A DNA stretch of 27,881 bases from Beroe ovata (Eukaryota; Ctenophora; Nuda; Beroida; Beroidae). The stretch covers positions 350,555 to 378,435 of the forward strand of contig CAMPET010000009.1 of assembly GCA_946803715.1 (NCBI GenBank), in the 5' to 3' direction. Position 1 is the first letter of the stretch. Each line of letters begins with the position of its first letter. The position numbers and the translations under genes were made by a program. Below the pieces are notes generated by a model, which was not told the origin of the DNA, made no database searches, and worked only from the letters and a program-made list of their open reading frames with translations. Below are positions 19,201-27,654 of this stretch, piece after piece.

Positions 19201-22142
19201 AGTTCTAATCGTACCCTGAGCAGGCTAATTTCGTACGGAGTCTCGTAGACATCATCGACCGTTTCTCTATCATCAATGTTGAATTCCTTTGGTACGTTCT
19301 CAATCATCTCTATGATCGTGTGCCGATTGTTCGGCACGATGAGGGATGGGCCGGCGGCCGAATCGATCAGAGGATGATTGCCTAGGAAATGGGATGTCAA
19401 GAGGTATAACACGCGTTATATGCTCCGATTTTCGCCTCATGCCAATCCTACAATTGGCATGAAGCCATTTATACATAATTATTAATCGATTAATCAATTA
19501 TTCAATTACCGGGAAGAGGCGGAGGCGACATCAAGCTGGGAACGGCGCTGTCGAAGGAACGAGAACGATAGTCTCCGTCTAGAGGCAGTAAGGAGGGCGG
19601 AGCTCTGGAATAATCACGCGTTACAACTCACGAATTAGATAATGCGTGAGAACTGAGAGCTCACGCAATATGGATCAATATATTGCTCAAATTCCCAATT
19701 CGGAGCAAAACATCACTTCAAACATGATACTATGATATAGGTAATAGAAACTCTCATACCCTGTGTTGGAAGCTGACGCATCCGCTGAAAATGAACGCCC
19801 TGGAAGTGGTGGCGGAAGGACCGATGAGGTGACAGCAAACGGAGACCTGGTGGTGAGGGGTAGAGGTGAGGTGTAGAGAGGTGATGGGTAGAGAGGTGGG
19901 GTAGAGAGGTGAGGTGTAGCGAAATGGGGGGTAGAAAGGTGAGGGGTAGAGAGGTGCGGAGTAGAGAGGTGAGGTGTAAAAATGTATAGGGATAATAATT
20001 CTGAAACTATGAAATTGTTTTCTCCGATCTCTGACACAGTTATGAACCAAGCCCACCTCGATGTCACAAGTGAGGGAACACTGGGTCGCCTCAAATTATC
20101 ATCTTGCGAGGTGGCAAGTGGGTTTATCACGGGAAGTGGCTGCATTGCTTGCGATGTTGTCACGTGACCAGTGGGAGCGGTCACGTGGTCCATAACTGGC
20201 TGCTGATTGGCCGCTGGAACGGGTAGGGCGAGCTCTACCTCGTATAACGGAGTATCTTGCAGTGGTGCAGATTGTCCTGAAACACAAGGAAATATCTTAT
20301 AGATGGAAAATTTACTTCCAACGCAGCCATGTCGAAATACTTTCAATTCTTTCAATCCTGTCCACACATTTGATTTATCACAAACCTGGGGGCAGGATGG
20401 GTATCTGTTCCGGTACGGTGGTGTTTTCATACTGCTCATCGCCCTTACTCATGATACGGTACAAGATATCCTGGGTAACTGGGCACGTGAAGTCAGCGTT
20501 AGCTGCCGCGCATTCAACCTAAGGAGGAGGTGAGGTCACGTGATCAGCGGCGCGTCACGTGTCTATTGTCTGAATATTTGGGATAGATCAGTCTATCAGT
20601 GGTCATTGATCACGGTTGAATGACATCTAATATTAGCAGATAATTGACTCATTAGTGACGGTAAATATTCAATAATGAGTCCGCTTCAACAGTTGTCTAG
20701 CACGAACTTCCTCGTTCTAGTCCCTAGACAAGGTCTTCCTAGATGTAGACAGTAGACACTGTCTAGTAGGTAATCTGCATTATGTAAAGCATGTGCGATA
20801 TGAATTCCCGTTCTAGACAGAAGACAGTCTGTGTCTGAGTCAAAATATCTCACCCATCCTCTACCCCTACAGCTATCATAGTCATGGTGAACGTCATTTT
20901 GGTGTGTCGCATAGAGAAGTTCATTGCCAATAGGGGGCACTTTGGGGGCAAAAAAGGGGCATTTTGGGGGCAAAAAAGGGCGTCGGCGGAGTAGCCAGTA
21001 GCCCTCCTAATCAACATCATCTTCGCCAAACCATCATCGAGAAGTCATTTCCAACCGCAGTCACATAACTAAGGTGTAACGGTGTGAAACTGATAGTCTG
21101 TACCAATGTGAGGAAATAAGTGATGCTCGCATGTCAATTCCGCCATCATTTGTATTCTATATCTTAGGTGATGATGAAGTTAATGATAGTGAGCAAGGAA
21201 TGAATTTCAGCTGTAACTCACACTACTCATTTCAATATGATATATACTTCATCGTAATGGTGAATCTTAAATTGAAGTGAGGGAAGGCCAGCAAAATATT
21301 ATTTAAATTATTTAATTCTCTTGTCCATTTTACCCCCAAAACCATTCGTTAACATAAGACTTCGTTTGCTCAATAGTATAAGTTTTCTCTGTTCATTTGG
21401 TTTGAGGAGGGTTAATTTGTGGCATATGGGCGTGTCAATGATATTTCATGCTTTGGTGACTTGATGGCGCTATATAAAACTCAGTTCGCGCACTACAAAG
21501 CATTCAGCATCCATTTCAAACGTCCATTGTTCATTAAGTCCTGTACCTTGTTAATTAATGTTACTAGGGCCCTGATAGCAACATAATATTGATCAGTTTA
21601 TGAATAAGTATAAGAGTATAGTCATAAAGTGTTCACTATAATAGGTGTGTGGTATCAGTGACCATTAATTGGAACAAGTTTTTCACTCACCGAGAAGAAA
21701 GTGGGCGTGGTCAGTCCGATAGGTGTCATATGTTTGATGATTGGTAACAGTGTTGACAATCTCTCTTGTGACACCACCTCAGATTCACCGATTTGACACC
21801 AATCGAGACCCTTTGTGTGTTCTGAGCGATAATTGCCAGTGTGAAATCTTCCTTTCATATGTGGTATCTTGATCAGCGATCAAAGTAAAAACCAGACAAT
21901 TTTGTTTTGTATTCTTGAATAATGAATTGACCACGATTTTTATCAAAAAACGAGCAAAACATAGAACTGTTCATGTACTTTAGTAAATCGCGCAAAACAT
22001 TGAACTGTTCATTTACCTAAGTACTTACGCATCAGCCTCTGTCGCTGTAAGAACTCATCGCGCCATTGCGAGCGTTTAGCGACAGAGCTAAAGAGGAACT
22101 GATGGAACTGCGTACTGGTGCACGGCGAGCTGAAATGGTGCA
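13232..22142 (-). CDS. ARHGEF10/JIP3-type beta-propeller protein with Ser/Pro-rich linker
   Basis: Exons in transcript order: 20386-20518, 20057-20276, 19760-19846, 19510-19604, 19215-19381, 19002-19082, 18604-18879, 18151-18411, 17916-17980, 17611-17724, 17218-17419, 16958-17091, 16620-16746, 16374-16445, 16095-16228, 15566-15627, 15301-15384, 14786-14934, 14385-14559, 14094-14292, 13824-13902, 13232-13378. Phases agree throughout, giving 1,020 residues. Two more exons upstream (22029-22142, 21691-21851) are less certain, the second having a weak acceptor; no start codon was found. Residues about 1-650 are Ser/Pro/Thr-rich (PPPLPG twice, poly-Thr, RSRSFDS, RSMSVDE). Residues about 655-1020 form a WD-like propeller (NTLWVGTQDARLLVYQ, HMWCSCGSQIFVISP, GVWLAIRNSPVIRLFH, ALWIGTSSGVIVVVP, SSYLIVWHYP). 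Its order and spacing match the C-termini of ARHGEF10/10L/17 and JIP3/4. The DH-PH or RH domains of those families are not seen. Role in Rho or kinesin/dynein signalling is only inferred. Confidence 0.78.
13366..13614. repeat. Left copy of an allelic duplication (last intron of propeller gene)
   Basis: Nearly identical to 13616-13867 and ends exactly at the N at 13615. It includes the first bases of the final exon, the intron, and 44 bases (13571-13614) of a truncated copy of the penultimate exon. It has three GGGATTAGCAT-type repeats near 13390-13418 where the other copy has one. Confidence 0.9.
13615..13615. other. Single-N assembly gap between duplicate copies
   Basis: One N between 13366-13614 and 13616-13867. 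Confidence 0.95.
13616..13867. repeat. Right copy of the allelic duplication (last intron of propeller gene)
   Basis: Starts with a truncated copy of the final exon's 5' end and runs into the intact penultimate exon (13824-13902). The final exon is intact only on the left side of the N. Each copy is therefore cut at the gap, as expected for overlapping contig ends. Confidence 0.9.
14346..14380. repeat. (CA)n microsatellite beside a splice donor
   Basis: An imperfect CA tract lies only a few bases inside the intron following the 14385-14559 exon. Confidence 0.9.
15628..16094. other. Propeller-gene intron with GCGC-rich inverted repeat
   Basis: A 467-base intron. It contains GCGCGC clusters and an imperfect inverted repeat (15768-15783 with 15821-15836, about 40 bases apart). 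I see no exon. Confidence 0.6.
16231..16268. repeat. 16-base duplication flanking a six-N gap
   Basis: Eleven G followed by AGATG occur at 16231-16246 and again at 16253-16268, with Ns at 16247-16252 between them. This lies within the intron next to the acceptor of the 16095-16228 exon. It looks like an unmerged contig-end overlap in a poly-G tract. Confidence 0.9.
17034..17052. repeat. GTT/AAC trinucleotide repeat coding for poly-Thr
   Basis: A trinucleotide tract within the 16958-17091 exon is read on the minus strand as runs of Thr broken by Ala (TTTTTATTTT). It is likely to be length-variable between alleles. Confidence 0.85.
18656..18709. repeat. 27-base in-frame tandem duplication in a coding exon
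   Basis: Two units differing by one base encode the nine-residue repeat SQPVPSSVE / SQPLPSSVE within the 18604-18879 exon. Confidence 0.9.
18743..18793. repeat. 33-base-period in-frame duplication in the same exon
   Basis: GACGGTGTGACAGCGTGG occurs at 18743-18760 and 18776-18793, encoding HAVTPS twice with an 11-residue period. Confidence 0.9.
18929..18995. repeat. 30-base tandem repeat with CACGTG, reaching a splice donor
   Basis: Two full units (18929-18958 and 18959-18988) and the start of a third each begin GCGTGATA; the full units carry GGTCACGTG. The partial third unit runs into the donor of the 19002-19082 exon. Confidence 0.9.
19847..20056 (-). repeat. In-frame intronic minisatellite (possible exitron)
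   Basis: This 210-base interval lies between the 20057-20276 and 19760-19846 exons. Most of it (about 19848-19978) is an imperfect pyrimidine-rich minisatellite on the minus strand, with a CACCTCTCTACCC-like unit. Its length is a multiple of three and it has no stop in the gene's frame; read through, it gives TPHLSTPHLSTP-like repeats. The acceptor (CACCAG) is good; the donor (AG|GTGGGC) is weaker. It may be an ordinary intron, a retained exitron, or simply coding. Confidence 0.6.
20693..20820. repeat. Cluster of CTAGAC-type inverted repeats
   Basis: TTGTCTAG (20693-20700) pairs with CTAGACAA (20724-20731), with GAAC/GTTC nested inside. A second unit, TAGACAGT...ACTGTCTA, follows at about 20746-20765, and TCTAGACAG recurs near 20812. 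Confidence 0.75.
20933..20980. repeat. G-rich 24-base-period tandem repeat
   Basis: Two units of GGGGGCA(C/T)TTT-like sequence followed by TGGGGGCAAAAAAG. Confidence 0.85.
21471..21478 (+). promoter_or_regulatory. Candidate TATA box on the strand opposite the host gene
   Basis: TATATAAA in a GC-flanked context, with pyrimidine-rich TCAGTTC and TTCAGCATCC motifs 10 to 40 bases downstream. It could drive an antisense transcript, perhaps toward the plus-strand gene at 22982, or be chance in AT-rich DNA. Confidence 0.25.
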
Positions 22143-22154
22143 CTGTGAGTGTTT

Positions 22155-22155
<1 letters not shown>

Positions 22156-22189
<34 letters not shown>

Positions 22190-22212
22190 TGTGTGTGTCT
22201 GTGTGTGTCTGT
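22156..22212. repeat. (TG)n microsatellite with TCTG interruptions
   Basis: The tract lies about 14 bases from the acceptor of the candidate exon at 22029-22142. Confidence 0.95.
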
Positions 22213-22981
22213 GAGAGTTACATTTATTAATCACTAAGGTACTTATTTAGCTTGTCTGACGTCTGTTCATTATAAAATCATCACGAAAACTAAGGAAGGC
22301 GTAAAAGTTAGGATAGGTAGTTAAAGAGGTGTCCTCATCACATTTAGGATTTCTTCATGCCACCCTAAGTGTTTTGTGAAGAAGGCCCTATTTTCGTATT
22401 TCTCCCCCGTTTTCTTATTTCTCCCCCGTTTTCTCATTTCCTCCTTCATTACAGAGCGTTAGCCTCCAACAGTCCAAGACTTATCGATCTGAATTGATCT
22501 ATTTGCGAATTCCTCACAAGCTACGCACCTCTATCCCCCCTTTGCCCTACGATCAATTACACAATTACCCATCCCTTTCCCAGGGGGTCAATCATTGGAG
22601 GACAATAGTAATTACCACAATAATTGACAAAACGATCCAAAACAACGGCCTGGGAATTCATGACCCATTCGTTCGGTCATTCATGCACCATCATTATACA
22701 AATATATGAGAAGGTGACCTCGTTAATAATGAAGAGACCCGGTTTAACGTCAAGAGATCGCCCGTATAAATGATCCGGGCAGCTGTTACCTTCCTATAAT
22801 ACCAGAGCTAGTCTAGTCCTGTGGAGTATGTTGTAATCGCTGTCTATTTCTGCAAAAACACACAGTCTCTGTATACATATTATTGATACGCCGTTTTTTC
22901 TTTGACTCAGTGCTATCTTTATTGCAGTTCGTATCTGGTCCTACAGCTACCTGGTTCTTTATGTTATCAATTTGACATCCA
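22213..22981. other. Region with no firm gene between divergent genes
   Basis: The first exon of the minus-strand propeller gene should lie here or further right, but I could not identify it. A plus-strand 71-codon frame at 22494-22709 has no recognisable content. A GTATAAAT motif at about 22763 could be the promoter of the plus-strand gene that follows. Confidence 0.45.
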
Positions 22982-23710
22982 ATGCTAGGTATCCCTTACA
23001 GCATATCAAGTGGTACATATGAAAAGTTCCTGATGAAGAACACAAAGCTCACTCAAGGTAAACCTCTAGGCAGAACAATAAGCAATATCACAAATAAAGC
23101 TCCCTACGGCAGATGTCCGACAAAACCATGGAACTTTTCGCCCGAATCATATCTCATTGTTTTTGTTGTTGTCGTCTATCACACTCTCTCATTGTCAGGC
23201 TGGTGGGTACTGGCAGGATTTGTTTTCCTCCTATTGGATAGTCTATGCAACTGTAGCTGCGACTGTAATAATTGGCCCTATGACACTGACCCACTGGTGT
23301 GCTACCATTCTCCCAGCGAGGAATTCTGTGCGGACCAGGGCACTTGTACGGAAGGAGAGGCTACGGAGTTGAACTACTGCAAATTCGTTGTCGAGGTTAT
23401 TTGCCGTTACCAAGGACTCGATGATTTCACGTGAGTGTCTATCAATGAATATCATTCGCTGTTAGGGATAGTAGAAAATGAATGAAAATAAATCATGAAT
23501 ACATTTAGATTTAATTGGGTCTGGTTACAGGAAGCATCTAGGTATGTAAAGTGATATCATAGCTAACCCAACCCTATCTTATCTAGTGACAGAAGCGTAT
23601 ATAGAGACAATCAGATAGGATGGGACCAATTGATATCGGAAGGACCTTGTCCAATAGCTCCAGGTTTTCGTCTTCCCGTTCATACTGCTATTTCATCGAT
23701 CCCTGATTAA
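22982..23710 (+). CDS. Tentative small Cys-rich membrane protein
   Basis: Three exons (22982-23057, 23199-23430, 23587-23710) with GT-AG borders and consistent phases (1, then 2) give 143 residues. A 25-residue start (MLGIPYSISSGTYEKF) is followed by a hydrophobic segment (WWVLAGFVFLLLDSL). A Cys-rich stretch comes next, with nine Cys in about 50 residues (CNCSCDC, CYHSPSEEFCADQGTC), and the protein ends VHTAISSIPD. A possible poly(A) signal (AATAAA, 23754) follows. No family is recognised. The middle exon is also open for 57 codons in another plus frame with a hydrophobic segment (WIVYATVAATVIIGPMTL), and parts of it are open on the minus strand. Strand and frame are therefore uncertain. Confidence 0.38.
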
Positions 23711-24369
23711 CTGATTTACCTATTTGATCTTCCATCGTACAAACGAGTTATTTAATAAAAAACTGTTGCGACTCGCGTCGCTCAATTTAGGCATCACAAA
23801 ATCATGACGACATAAGCACAGAAAATTCTGCAATTTTAATCAACAAAGATATCAGTATTCAGTACCGTAGGGCATAGCCCTCAGCAATCCATAGAGATGT
23901 AGGTATCAGGATACTTGGACTCCAACTGGATAGTTTTCATAACGTGACTACACTACGCTTAAGAAAACTTCAAGGTGGTAAGCGAACTTTGAATCCAAGA
24001 TTAGCGTCCTTAGAGAAGAAGCGTCCTAGGAGAAGAAGTTTGACTCCCACCAACTCTTTCCTCCTTTCAGATATCAGACATGTGGGGGAGGTTGATGAGG
24101 CGAGTGAAGAGGGTGACTTGCAGTCCGTCATTAATTGAAGTCGAGAACAAGACAGTAATTGAACCGATCAGTAGCTGTATCCTAATTACGAATCGCGGTT
24201 CCAAGACTCTCATCGAATTATGCTATGTCGGATCCTAGGAACTTATTTTCACAGAACAAACTGTCATAACCGGGATATAAGACAGCCCACTGTGCCCCAT
24301 TGTTCACATGTTAATTGTAACATTTTTAGTAACTTTCTAGCATGATAAGATGATAATATGATCGAGTTC
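23711..24369. other. Region without a firm gene
   Basis: Contains AATAAA at 23754 and a plus-strand 64-codon frame at 23944-24138. That frame is basic then acidic (KKRPRRRSLTPTNSF, EVDEASEEGD) and includes a TTTCAG acceptor-like site. It may be the last exon of a plus-strand gene whose other exons I cannot link, or chance. Confidence 0.4.
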
Positions 24370-25805
24370 TTACTTTACTGGACGAGTGACTTTAAGTGTT
24401 TTCCCTCGTCTACTCTCTGCACTGGACTGTCGTTCTGCAATTTCTCGTCGCAGGCGGGCTTGTACCTCGGCTAGCTTGTCAAATCGGACAACCTGTGCGG
24501 TGTTATTGCAGGATAACCATCCAAGCCAGTGGGGTAAGTGGCTTAGTGGTATGGCCACAGGACTTTCGATCGAGAGATCGCGAGTTCGAATCCCGGCCAC
24601 CGCACTACTCAGCTAAGGGTGAGAGATTAACCATACAAGCGATATGAAGCATGCTTATATCATGTAATAGGTTATATTAAGATATTATAGAGAAAGAAAG
24701 ATTAGAGTTTTGCTCTCTCAGATGAAAGGGAAAGTTTTGGTTTCACTGAAACAATAATTTTCTATCCTAAAATAGCATCTAGTATAATTAGCAGTCCCTT
24801 ACAGAATAGCTGCTCTTTAGCTGCTTCCTCAGCATATCAATCTGTTCCAGAATCATTAGATCGTCCTTCAACGCTTGGTACCCATCCGAGTCTTCAGCTG
24901 ATTCTTCTACTGCTGGCTAGCCGGGGATAAGTGTGGTTATCACACCATATCATACAATAGCGAGATATCATGCTGCCTCAACATTGCTGATATGTTCACA
25001 AAAAAGGAAAAACCCGCGTCCCGCAAAATTCATAATTGCCCAAATTTGTGTGAATTTAGAACCAAACTTTGTGTTTGTTGTACATTGAAAGTATATTCTC
25101 CAATTAAAGACTAACCACTGTTTCAATTGTCTGAGTTCGCAACCACAGGAATACCAGAAATTTTCTTCTAATTCTAAGTAAACTTTGTGGGCCTTTAGTT
25201 ATCAATGAAATACAAAATTAATTCATTCCTCAACTTTATTAAGGGACGAGTCTTTTACCATGCAATGAATTGGGGACCTGATGGTTTCGTCTCGGCGAGA
25301 CTAACCTTGAAAGTGTCTGTCTCGACGTTTAGTTCNTGCTCTTTAGCTGCTTCCTCAGCATATCAATCTGTTCAAGAATCATTAGATCGTCCTTCAACGC
25401 TTGGTACCCATCCGAGTCTTCAGCTGTTTCTTCTACAGCTGGCTAGCCGGGGATAAGTGTGGTTATCACACCATATCATACAATAGCGAGAGATACTATG
25501 CTGACTCAGTATTGCTGATATGTTCATAAAAAAAGGAAAAAGCCGCGTCCCGCAATATTCATAATTGCCCAAATTTGTGTAAATTTAGAACCAACCTTTC
25601 TGGGCCTCTAGTTATCAATGAAATGCAAGATTAATTCGTTCCTCAACTTTATGAAGGGACGATTCTTTACCATGCAATGAATTGGGGACCTGATGGTTTC
25701 GTCTTGGCGAAACTAACCTTGAAAGTGTCTGTCTCGACGTTTAGTTCAACATCTGTGATCAGAGCGTCCCACAGATACTGGTACTCTGTCGTCACGCCCG
25801 TAGAA
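24370..25805 (-). CDS. C-terminal exons of an unrecognised coiled-coil protein
   Basis: Three phase-compatible exons (25718-25805, 24803-24916, 24370-24492) end at a TAA. The encoded 107 residues run from TEYQYLWDALITDVELNVE through a Ser/Glu stretch (EESAEDSDGYQALKDD). A predicted coiled coil follows (LILEQIDMLRKQLK-like, then RFDKLAEVQARLRREIAERQ), and the end is basic (GKTLKVTRPVK). The first listed exon begins in phase 1, so at least one upstream exon is missing; I could not find it in 25806-26529. A donor-like AAA|GTAAGA overlaps the stop, so the gene could continue instead. The middle exon has a second copy at 25337-25442 with one Ser-to-Thr change, attributed to the allelic duplication here. 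Family unknown. Confidence 0.62.
24525..24605 (+). mobile_element. tRNA-derived SINE-like element
   Basis: TGGCTTAGTGG matches a Pol III A box, and AGTTCGAATCC matches a B box with one mismatch, at tRNA-like spacing. Acceptor and anticodon stems do not form; instead there is a CGATC-GAGA-GATCG hairpin. A working tRNA is therefore unlikely, and a tRNA-derived SINE head is the best reading. It lies in the intron about 30 bases from the acceptor of the 24370-24492 exon. The body and 3' end of the element are not delimited. Confidence 0.6.
24811..25335. repeat. Left copy of an allelic duplication (coiled-coil gene)
   Basis: Matches 25337-25747 and ends exactly at the N at 25336. It carries about 115 extra bases near 25065-25185, absent from the other copy. 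It ends with a truncated copy (25306-25335) of the 25718-25805 exon. Confidence 0.9.
25336..25336. other. Single-N assembly gap between duplicate copies
   Basis: One N between 24811-25335 and 25337-25747. Confidence 0.95.
25337..25747. repeat. Right copy of the allelic duplication (coiled-coil gene)
   Basis: Begins with a truncated second copy of the middle exon (25337-25442) just after the N and runs into the intact 25718-25805 exon. Confidence 0.9.
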
Positions 25806-26529
25806 CTGAGAGAGTGGTGTCAAGATTGTAGTGGTGGTGTCAAGATTAGAGATTCCATAATGGGGTCTGTTAATAAGATGCTTAGGTTGATATGAAGGGT
25901 TGATAGTATCTATTATTTTTTGTCGGGTTGAGGCGACCCATAGCAAATGTCAATGAGGAGAGGTAAGTGTGATTGGGAAGGAGTTATGGTTCAATGTTGA
26001 TTCTAAGGATTTGGAGGATTGAAGGAGTCAATATTGATGAGAAAACTTCGCATCCCTGTGGCCTCTAATACCTAATATACTATAAATAGTACCTACTAGT
26101 TCAATAAGAAGTTTAATGATAAACTAGTTCCCACTAGTTTAATGATAAACTAGTTTAATGATGAACTTGTACTAGGTAATGATAAACTAGTACTAGCCTA
26201 CTAGGTACCTATTATACTTGTTGAATGAAGGTGTCAAGCAATTTGAAGTTATTACCACTTTTATCTTCCTTCAAAGGAAAAGTTAGAAATGTGAGACATT
26301 TTACATCAAACACACACAAAACACCTTTGACAAGTGATGCGTCACAAATAATCTCATTTGTGACCGACCATGTGAAAAAAGACTGGGTTAATACAAAGAA
26401 TAATTCAAATTGAGTTTGCAGAGGCCTGAGACTTGTTCCTTCTTCTTAATTCAAATCTCATATGAAAACGACACTACAAACGGACAAAATATTTGGAATT
26501 CAAATCAAGGAACCACACAATTCCCCCGT
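25806..26529. other. Intergenic region or upstream intron with a minisatellite
   Basis: Expected to hold the upstream exon of the coiled-coil gene, but none was recognised. Contains a TAATGATAAACTAGT-type minisatellite and AT-rich DNA. A plus-strand frame at 26225-26413 looks like chance. Confidence 0.5.
26111..26205. repeat. Minisatellite with GTTTAATGATAAACTAGT units
   Basis: Four irregular units share (G)TAATGAT(A/G)AACT(A/T)GT with different spacers. Each unit contains CTAGT/ACTAG half-palindromes. Confidence 0.85.
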
Positions 26530-27654
26530 CTAACTGTCATTTCCCTTGGCCATGCTGTACTCATATCTGGACATTACTCTCTCCACAACGGTTACTGTCA
26601 CCGGATCTCGTCCTCTCCTGCACAGATACCGTCCGATGGACGACCAAACCGTATGTCTCATCGTTCTCTGGGAGAGTAGCCAGGCACAGAAAATGATACC
26701 GTACACGATTCCCATCACGTGGTAGGAGTAGACAAAGTTGGTGGGGGTAACCAGGGCAACTCTGATGGATACAAAGAGGGCGGGGTAGCACGTGGGAGTG
26801 GAAATGTAGAGTTTTAGGACTAGGAAAGAGAGCACGTTCAGATAGAAACCGCAGATTAGATCAATGAAGAATAATGAGACGATGATCTTCAGACTTCGTT
26901 TCAGGGACGCAGCAATGACCTTCCTCTGGTCAATTACAGTGAAGCCAGACTGTGTATCCGACTCCTCCCTCTTCTGAGCTTGGCTCCGGTAGAGTAGCTT
27001 TGTCAGGTACAAGATGGTGACAAGGCCGATAACAGTGGTAATTGAAGTGATTATCTCATTACCGATGACAAGGGAGAAGTTTGCCACATGCATAGCTTCG
27101 TGAGACAAATATCTATCACTGTCCAGCGCTATCTGCAGCCTTACAAATCCCCTGAACCCACCAATGGACAATCCAACTCCCCAAAGTCCAAGACACATCA
27201 GTACCTCCCAGCTTTTCCACTGACAAGTGTTGGAGTAGACGAACAGGTTCGGACGAATAATGGACAGCAACCTTGCCATATAAATCGGAACGAGGAGGGA
27301 ATGCCGGACAAAATGGACGACATCTTCAATCCCGGAGCTGATGTAGATGAGGTAGTTGATGTCCTCTGGACTGAATGACTCGTGTCTGGAGCTGTAGAAG
27401 AGTAGGAGAGAGTTTGCACACTCCAGCATGTTGACCAGGCACAAATTCTCGTAAAGAAAGAAAGATGTGGGGAGACTGCCGACTGCTCTACATCGCAACA
27501 TGATGGTTACCATGGTGAAAATGTTGAGAAGGAGTCCAATAATGGAGAGGGTGGAGTCAGTGATGGGTATGGCGAGGGCGAGGGCGGGGTATGGGCTGGT
27601 GGAGTTGAGAGCGGTCTTGTTGAGACAATGCCATATGTCGGAGAGAAGCATCAC
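26530..27654 (-). CDS. Single-exon seven-helix receptor, atypical
   Basis: An uninterrupted 374-codon frame. The N-terminus has two glycosylation sites (NKT at 12, NST at 17). Seven hydrophobic segments lie at about 33-54, 65-88, 112-134, 149-171, 193-221, 254-280 and 290-327. TM1 has the common Asn (GLLLNIFTM), and the third intracellular loop is charged (RSQAQKREESD). The tail is short and basic (RYLCRRGRD). After TM3 the usual DRY is replaced by MARLLSIIRP. TM6 lacks CWxP (IDLICGFYLN), and TM7 has NFVYSYHVMGIVY rather than NPxxY. It could be a divergent rhodopsin-like receptor or an invertebrate chemoreceptor-type protein; ligand unknown. Codon 2 is also ATG, so the exact start is uncertain by one residue. 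Confidence 0.85.
   Translation of the reverse strand: MMLLSDIWHCLNKTALNSTSPYPALALAIPITDSTLSIIGLLLNIFTMVTIMLRCRAVGSLPTSFFLYENLCLVNMLECANSLLLFYSSRHESFSPEDINYLIYISSGIEDVVHFVRHSLLVPIYMARLLSIIRPNLFVYSNTCQWKSWEVLMCLGLWGVGLSIGGFRGFVRLQIALDSDRYLSHEAMHVANFSLVIGNEIITSITTVIGLVTILYLTKLLYRSQAQKREESDTQSGFTVIDQRKVIAASLKRSLKIIVSLFFIDLICGFYLNVLSFLVLKLYISTPTCYPALFVSIRVALVTPTNFVYSYHVMGIVYGIIFCAWLLSQRTMRHTVWSSIGRYLCRRGRDPVTVTVVERVMSRYEYSMAKGNDS

Larger units (their letters stand above)
20519..21690. other. Long intron with inverted repeats and a TATA motif
   Basis: Lies between the first firm exon of the propeller gene and an upstream candidate exon. It contains a cluster of TCTAGAC/GTCTAGA inverted repeats (20693-20820), a G-rich tandem repeat (20933-20980), an AT-rich stretch near 21300, and TATATAAA at 21471 on the plus strand. 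A minus-strand open frame at 20686-20973 is formed by these repeats and is not taken as a gene. Confidence 0.55.

Noticed and set aside
16566-20439. Plus-strand open frames and the 250-codon minus frame at 19687-20439 as separate genes
   Set aside because: The plus frames are shadows of the minus-strand exons. The 250-codon frame is two exons plus the in-frame intron between them and flanking intron sequence.
24525-24605. Functional tRNA gene
   Set aside because: A and B boxes are present, but the acceptor stem pairs poorly and no normal anticodon arm forms. Three open frames across it are by-products of the element.
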